Below are positions 48,440-52,133 of a stretch of DNA of 52,133 nucleotides, piece after piece; the stretch's first letter is position 1; every line of letters begins with the position of its first letter. The notes under the pieces are model-generated. The model was not told the DNA's origin. It made no database searches and was given only the letters and a program-made list of their open reading frames with translations. Both the position numbers and the translations under genes were made by a program. The stretch is from Acholeplasmataceae bacterium UBA5769 (GTDB taxonomy: Bacteria; Bacillota_I; Bacilli_A; Acholeplasmatales; Acholeplasmataceae): NCBI GenBank assembly GCA_002418725.1, contig DIER01000010.1, positions 1-52,133 of the forward strand. Reading direction: 5' to 3'.

Positions 48440-48982
48440 ATGCTAAGGGAACAGAAAATAATACCTGCAATTAGTAATCACCAAGAACTGCGTGCATTTC
48501 TTCAAAGTCATTTAACGTGTGGTATTTTAATGAATTTTCAACTCGCTCAACTCGCTGAACTGGTCGCTGAAATGAAGAGTAAAAATAAGAAAGTTCTCAT
48601 TCACTCAGAGTTAATCAAAGGTTTATCCTCAGATGAGTACGGTGCCATTTACTTGATTCAATCACTCAAGGTTGATGGCATCATTTCAAGCAAACCAAAA
48701 GTCATCGAGATTTGTAAAAAACGAAAGGTTATTGGCATTTTACGCTTCTTTTTAAAGGATTCCATATCCTTAGAACAAAGTATTGAAGTTGCTCAAAAGG
48801 CAAACCCTGATTATCTCGAAGTTCTTCCTGCATGCTGTCTGGATATTATCCCAGAAATCAGATCTAGAATCAATACCGAAATCATGATGGGTGGTTTGAT
48901 CAGATCCAAAGAGCAAATCAAAGCTTGCTTAGCTTCAGGTGCCGTTGCTGTAACGACAAGTAACCCGAAATTCTGGTTTTAA
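48440..48982 (+). CDS. glpP: Glycerol-3-phosphate responsive antiterminator GlpP
   Basis: A 180-residue GlpP: HLTCGILMNFQLAQLAELVA, KVLIHSELIKGLSSDEYGAI, VDGIISSKPKVIEICKKRKV, PDYLEVLPACCLDIIPEIRS, IMMGGLIRSKEQIKACLASG and VAVTTSNPKFW are the family's strands of a phosphate-binding barrel. In Bacillus, GlpP with glycerol 3-phosphate binds leader RNA of glp genes and prevents termination. The frame is open from 48365, but AAGGAGG is placed for ATG 48440. It stands before the GlpA-like operon with a terminator between, so it probably regulates that operon and perhaps itself. Confidence 0.93.
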   Translation: MLREQKIIPAISNHQELRAFLQSHLTCGILMNFQLAQLAELVAEMKSKNKKVLIHSELIKGLSSDEYGAIYLIQSLKVDGIISSKPKVIEICKKRKVIGILRFFLKDSISLEQSIEVAQKANPDYLEVLPACCLDIIPEIRSRINTEIMMGGLIRSKEQIKACLASGAVAVTTSNPKFWF

Positions 48983-49009
48983 TAAAAGTTAATCTTTAAA
49001 CTTAGAGTC

Positions 49010-49050
49010 AAGAGAAAAACACATGAGTAAGTCATTGTTTTTCTCTTTTT
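49010..49050 (+). terminator. Terminator between glpP and the oxidoreductase operon (likely antitermination target)
   Basis: AGAGAAAAAC (49011-49020) pairs with GTTTTTCTCT (49037-49046) across a 16-base loop, followed by TTTTATTTT and then the AAGGAGG ribosome site of the next gene. Placed just before the operon that GlpP would be expected to control. Confidence 0.75.
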
Positions 49051-49072
49051 ATTTTCAACAAGGAGGATGTTT

Positions 49073-50509
49073 ATGTACGATTATGTCATCATTGGTTCAG
49101 GAATTATTGGAACACTTATTGCACGAGAACTTTCAAAATATGAGGTCTCACTTCTCGTTTTAGAAAAAGAAAATGATATCGCAAATCATCAAACCACAGC
49201 CAATAGCGCGATTATCCATTCAGGTCATGACCCCAAAGAAAACACATTAAAAGCTAAACTTTGTGTTTTGGGAAATCGGCTTTATGATGCGCTTGAAACT
49301 GAACTTTCCATACCTTTGTTAAGGACTGGTGCTTTTGTTGTTGCACATGATGCTGAGGAGGAGAACATGTTAAACCTTCTTATGCAAAGAGCACTTGTTA
49401 ACGGGGTCAAAGATGTAGAGATTCTGAGTGGTGATGATGCAAGAAAGTTAGAACCCAAATTAGCAAGTACCGTAACGAAAGTTTTATCTCTTCCCTCAAC
49501 GAAAGTTACTTACCCTTGGGAGGTTGCGATTGCAGCTTTGGGTAATGCGATCAAGAATGGTGCTCATTTTAGACGCAACAGTCACGTGGTTGACATTGTC
49601 TATCATCAAGATTTCTATACCCTTATGTTAGAGGATGGTCAATCGTTTGAGTCGAAACACATCATCAATGCGGCTGGGGTCTTAAGTGATCATGTCGCAC
49701 GCATGCTAGAGAGGGATTTCGAGTTAACCATTAGACCCAGAAAAGGGGAGTATTTTGTGTTGGATCGTCAGGCAAAAGGATGGTTTAATCATGTCATTTA
49801 TCCACTTCCTACGAAAGCTGGAAAAGGCGTGCTTATCGTTCCACAAGTACACGGAAACATCTTACTTGGTCCTACATCCAGTGAAACCACTGACCCAAGT
49901 GACGCTGCAACGACAAAATCTGGCATGACATACATCAAGGAACATCTCAAAGCATTGTCACATCACATTCCATATGACATGATTATCAGAACGTTTGCTG
50001 GTGTGCGGGCAAGCTCTGATTATGAAGATTTCTATATAAAAGAGTCTCATCGTTATCCCGGTTTTTACCACGTTGCAGGTATCGATTCACCAGGTTTGAC
50101 CGCAGCTCCAGCCATTGCTCAATATCTGATTCAAGAGATCATGAAGCTTAACGTACCTCTGAAAAAAGATTTTGATCCTATCAGAATCAAGCCGATGCCC
50201 TTTCATCATTTACCTGAAGCAGAAAAAGAACAACGGGTTAAAGAGAATCCGGCTTATGGACATATCGTGTGCAAATGTGAAAAAATAACCGAACAGGAAA
50301 TCATTGATGCCATCACTGGTCCGACAGGAAATGATACGATTAAAGGAATAAAGAAACGCGCGCGCGCGGGAAGTGGGTTATGCCAAGGTGGTTATTGCGA
50401 AGGTCGCGTCATGAAGATCATCTCTAAAGTAACCGGTAAACCCTTAAGCGAAATCCAATATTATGCACAAGATACCCCAATCTTTGTAAAGGAGACGAAA
50501 AAAGCATGA
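49073..50509 (+). CDS. GlpA-like FAD-dependent oxidoreductase with BFD-type [2Fe-2S] domain
   Basis: A 478-residue flavoprotein of the DAO fold, related to the glycerol-3-phosphate dehydrogenase GlpA/GlpO. FAD-binding YVIIGSGIIGTLIARELS; HQTTANSAIIHSGHDPKEN; HIINAAGVLSDHVARML; FAGVRASSDYEDFYIKES; GIDSPGLTAAPAIAQYL. The C-terminal BFD-like domain has a Cys set: IVCKCEKITEQEI and SGLCQGGYCEGRVM, for a [2Fe-2S] cluster. AGGAGG touches ATG 49067, so ATG 49073 is preferred. Its TGA overlaps the next ATG. Likely oxidises glycerol 3-phosphate together with the next two proteins. Confidence 0.9.
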   Translation: MYDYVIIGSGIIGTLIARELSKYEVSLLVLEKENDIANHQTTANSAIIHSGHDPKENTLKAKLCVLGNRLYDALETELSIPLLRTGAFVVAHDAEEENMLNLLMQRALVNGVKDVEILSGDDARKLEPKLASTVTKVLSLPSTKVTYPWEVAIAALGNAIKNGAHFRRNSHVVDIVYHQDFYTLMLEDGQSFESKHIINAAGVLSDHVARMLERDFELTIRPRKGEYFVLDRQAKGWFNHVIYPLPTKAGKGVLIVPQVHGNILLGPTSSETTDPSDAATTKSGMTYIKEHLKALSHHIPYDMIIRTFAGVRASSDYEDFYIKESHRYPGFYHVAGIDSPGLTAAPAIAQYLIQEIMKLNVPLKKDFDPIRIKPMPFHHLPEAEKEQRVKENPAYGHIVCKCEKITEQEIIDAITGPTGNDTIKGIKKRARAGSGLCQGGYCEGRVMKIISKVTGKPLSEIQYYAQDTPIFVKETKKA

Positions 50510-51765
50510 ACACAAAAGATCTCGTGATTATCGGTGGCGGTGCGGCAGGTCTTGCCGCTGCACTATCTGCTTCTGATCAACATCTACAAATACTCGTCAT
50601 AGAAAGAGAAGCCGAACTTGGTGGTATCTTAAACCAATGTATTCATAACGGATTTGGTCTTCATGTTTTTAAAGAAGAACTTACAGGTCCGGAATACGCA
50701 ACCCGTTTTATCGATCGCCTTAAAGATATCAACATTGAAGTCTTATTATCGACAACTGTCATTGATGTTTCAAAAAATGATTTATTTCATCTCACATTAA
50801 CCAGTGAAAAACATGGTTATCAACACATCACTTCACGTGCTGTTATTATTGCTTCCGGTTGCTATGAACGCACTAGAGGTGCGATTCAAATTCCCGGTGA
50901 TCGTCCCAAGGGTATCATGCCTGCAGGAAGTGCACAACGGTATCTAAATATAGATGGTTATTTGGTAGGCAAAAACATTTTTATTTTGGGTAGCGGTGAT
51001 ATTGGACTAATTATGGCAAGACGCATGACACTTGAAGGTGCGAAGGTGCACGGTGTTGCAGAAATCATGCCTTACTCCAACGGTTTAACACGTAATATCG
51101 TACAATGTTTAGATGATTTTAATATCCCACTTTATCTTTCCCACACCATCACTCAGATCATCGGTAAAGATACGTTAGAAAAAATCGTCATTCAACAAGT
51201 TGATCAACATTTCGAACCCATTCCTGGCACAGAGAAAACTTTCGAAGTAGACACACTTCTTCTTTCCGTTGGATTGATTCCTGATGTTCAACTTTTCGAA
51301 GGACTCAACATGGAGAAAAGCCGGATAACCAAAAGCGCTTATGTCGATCAAACATTGATGACAAACATTGATGGACTCTTTGTTTGTGGTAATGCCCTTC
51401 ATGTTCACGATTTGGTGGATTGGGTCAGTAAAGAAGGTGAAAAAGCTGGCCTTTATGCTAAGCAATATTTAGCTAAATCAGATAACCAAGAAAGACGATT
51501 GGTGGATGTCGTTATCGGTCAAAACATTCGATATGTCGTCCCACATCACCTCGATGTAAACCATATTCATGAGCCCATCCAATTGTCTTTTCGCGTCACC
51601 AAAAAGATGGATAAAGGCATATTCAAAGTGATTCAAGACGGTAAAGTGATTGCATCCAAAAAAGCTTCATTCATCGCCCCTGCTGAAATGGAAAACCTGA
51701 TGATTTCAAAAGATGCGTTTCTATCCAATCAACCCATTGAACTTATGTTGGAGGAATTGTTATGA
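50506..51765 (+). CDS. FAD-dependent oxidoreductase, partner of the GlpA-like protein
   Basis: A 419-residue pyridine-nucleotide-disulfide-oxidoreductase-fold protein. FAD motif DLVIIGGGAAGLAAALSAS, then the group hallmark GGILNQCIHNGFG and GPEYATRF; the second Rossmann NIFILGSGDIGLIMARRM; VDTLLLSVGLIPDVQLF; IDGLFVCGNALHVHDLVDWV. In Clostridia and Thermotoga this type sits between a GlpA-like protein and a DUF1667 protein, the same order as here; it probably passes electrons from the flavin to NAD. Start and stop both overlap its neighbours by four bases (ATGA), so the three proteins are made together. Confidence 0.88.
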   Translation: MNTKDLVIIGGGAAGLAAALSASDQHLQILVIEREAELGGILNQCIHNGFGLHVFKEELTGPEYATRFIDRLKDINIEVLLSTTVIDVSKNDLFHLTLTSEKHGYQHITSRAVIIASGCYERTRGAIQIPGDRPKGIMPAGSAQRYLNIDGYLVGKNIFILGSGDIGLIMARRMTLEGAKVHGVAEIMPYSNGLTRNIVQCLDDFNIPLYLSHTITQIIGKDTLEKIVIQQVDQHFEPIPGTEKTFEVDTLLLSVGLIPDVQLFEGLNMEKSRITKSAYVDQTLMTNIDGLFVCGNALHVHDLVDWVSKEGEKAGLYAKQYLAKSDNQERRLVDVVIGQNIRYVVPHHLDVNHIHEPIQLSFRVTKKMDKGIFKVIQDGKVIASKKASFIAPAEMENLMISKDAFLSNQPIELMLEELL

Positions 51766-52112
51766 AAAAACTGACCTGTATTGTATGCCCTGTAGGGTGT
51801 CATTTAGAGATAGATGAGCATTTACATGTGACAGGAAACCGTTGTCCGCGCGGTGAATCATATGCCGTTGTAGAGATGACTTCACCAAGAAGAACACTCA
51901 CGACAACGGTTAAAACTGTATTTCCAGAATGTCCAAGACTTCCTGTAAAATCAAAATCACCACTGCCCAAAGAACTTCTTTTTGAAATCATGTCAGAATT
52001 AGACCACATTTTGATTGAAAAACATGTTAAAATAGGAGATATCATCGTTTCCAATATTCATCAAACAGGGATTGACATGATCGCAACAAAAGCCATTCAT
52101 CCTCATTCATAA
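51762..52112 (+). CDS. DUF1667 domain-containing protein
   Basis: A 116-residue DUF1667 protein with four cysteines in CIVCPVGCHLEI (Cys6, 9, 13) and GNRCPRGE (Cys28), which could bind a [4Fe-4S] cluster as in the N-terminus of molybdopterin oxidoreductases. RRTLTTTVKTV after it is family-typical. It is the third protein of the GlpA-like/FAD oxidoreductase set and presumably an electron-carrying subunit. The start overlaps the preceding stop (ATGA). Twenty-one bases of sequence remain to the right. Confidence 0.9.
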   Translation: MKKLTCIVCPVGCHLEIDEHLHVTGNRCPRGESYAVVEMTSPRRTLTTTVKTVFPECPRLPVKSKSPLPKELLFEIMSELDHILIEKHVKIGDIIVSNIHQTGIDMIATKAIHPHS

Positions 52113-52133
52113 AAGCCAACTATTTAGAATAAG

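Noticed and set aside
50357..50368. Alternating CG run as a Z-DNA or repeat element
   Set aside because: It is inside the GlpA-like gene, encodes Arg-Ala-Arg-Ala in a conserved region, and is too short to suggest more.
222..52112. Mycoplasma-type code with TGA as Trp
   Set aside because: TGA ends several genes at ATGA overlaps with the next gene in another frame (4132, 24022-24025, 50506, 51762), and all families are full length with TGG for Trp.

Overview
The window is AT-rich, densely coded DNA from a low-GC Gram-positive, most likely a free-living wall-less mollicute of the Acholeplasma type or a close relative. Pointers are: full-length genes under the standard code, with TGA as a real stop (for example the ATGA overlaps at 4132-4135, 50506-50509 and 51762-51765); strong AGGAGG ribosome binding sites; big lipoproteins with Listeria/Bacteroides-type and Ig-like repeats; a BMP-type nucleoside transporter; LemA; and a lipoteichoic-acid-synthase-like enzyme. 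The absence of a cell wall cannot be proved from 52 kb, so other low-GC Firmicutes (Erysipelotrichia-like) remain possible. No phage, CRISPR array or complete insertion sequence was found. About 50 protein genes or gene remnants and one tRNA fill the window, and no gene-free stretch exceeds about 300 bases.

Layout. 1-221: a phased GGGTGCTAA direct repeat and a terminator, possibly the end of an element lying to the left. 222-3317: a secreted multidomain nuclease lipoprotein. 3.5-5.0 kb: a DUF1836 regulator coupled to a DegV lipid-binding protein. 5.1-5.9 kb: small stress-type membrane proteins. 5.9-11.8 kb: an OsmC peroxidase and four GNAT acetyltransferase genes (one frameshifted), the last in an operon with a PIG-L deacetylase and an AlkD-like protein. 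11.8-14.3 kb: LemA with a large membrane partner. 15-16 kb: QueG. 16-21 kb: a BMP lipoprotein/ABC nucleoside importer with a switch-like RNA between its first two genes. 21-24 kb: amidase, Ndk and an RluA-type pseudouridine synthase coupled to a GH18 lipoprotein. 26.4-29 kb: a thioredoxin-CcdA fusion, a small unknown protein and a cysteine desulfurase. 29-31.5 kb: a GNAT and a Gfo/Idh/MocA oxidoreductase. 31.5-34 kb: a Cache-PAS-GGDEF-HD-GYP protein. 34-36 kb: a BaiN-like flavoprotein and an Asp/Glu racemase. 36.1 kb: tRNA-Pro(CGG). 36.4-38.2 kb: GMP reductase and a rhomboid protease. 38-40.9 kb: membrane proteins and a PadR-HAAS regulatory pair. 41-42.5 kb: an EamA transporter and a cyclophilin. 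42.7-44.3 kb: a Y-family polymerase with YolD. 44.4-47.4 kb: an LtaS-like enzyme with an SDR protein. 48.3-52.1 kb: GlpP followed by a three-gene GlpA-like/FAD oxidoreductase/DUF1667 operon.

Themes. Nucleoside uptake (BMP-ABC), Ndk and GMP reductase form a purine salvage set. GlpP, the glycerol-3-phosphate oxidoreductase cluster and the LtaS-like enzyme all touch glycerol phosphate. The most interesting non-coding signals are mutually exclusive hairpins between the BMP lipoprotein gene and its ATPase gene (19841-19916), a promoter plus leader hairpin in front of glpP with a cre-like site, a terminator between glpP and the operon it presumably controls, and a PadR-type palindrome placed exactly between the -35 and -10 of the padR promoter. 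All functional calls rest on reading the sequence and on recalled family features; no database search was possible.
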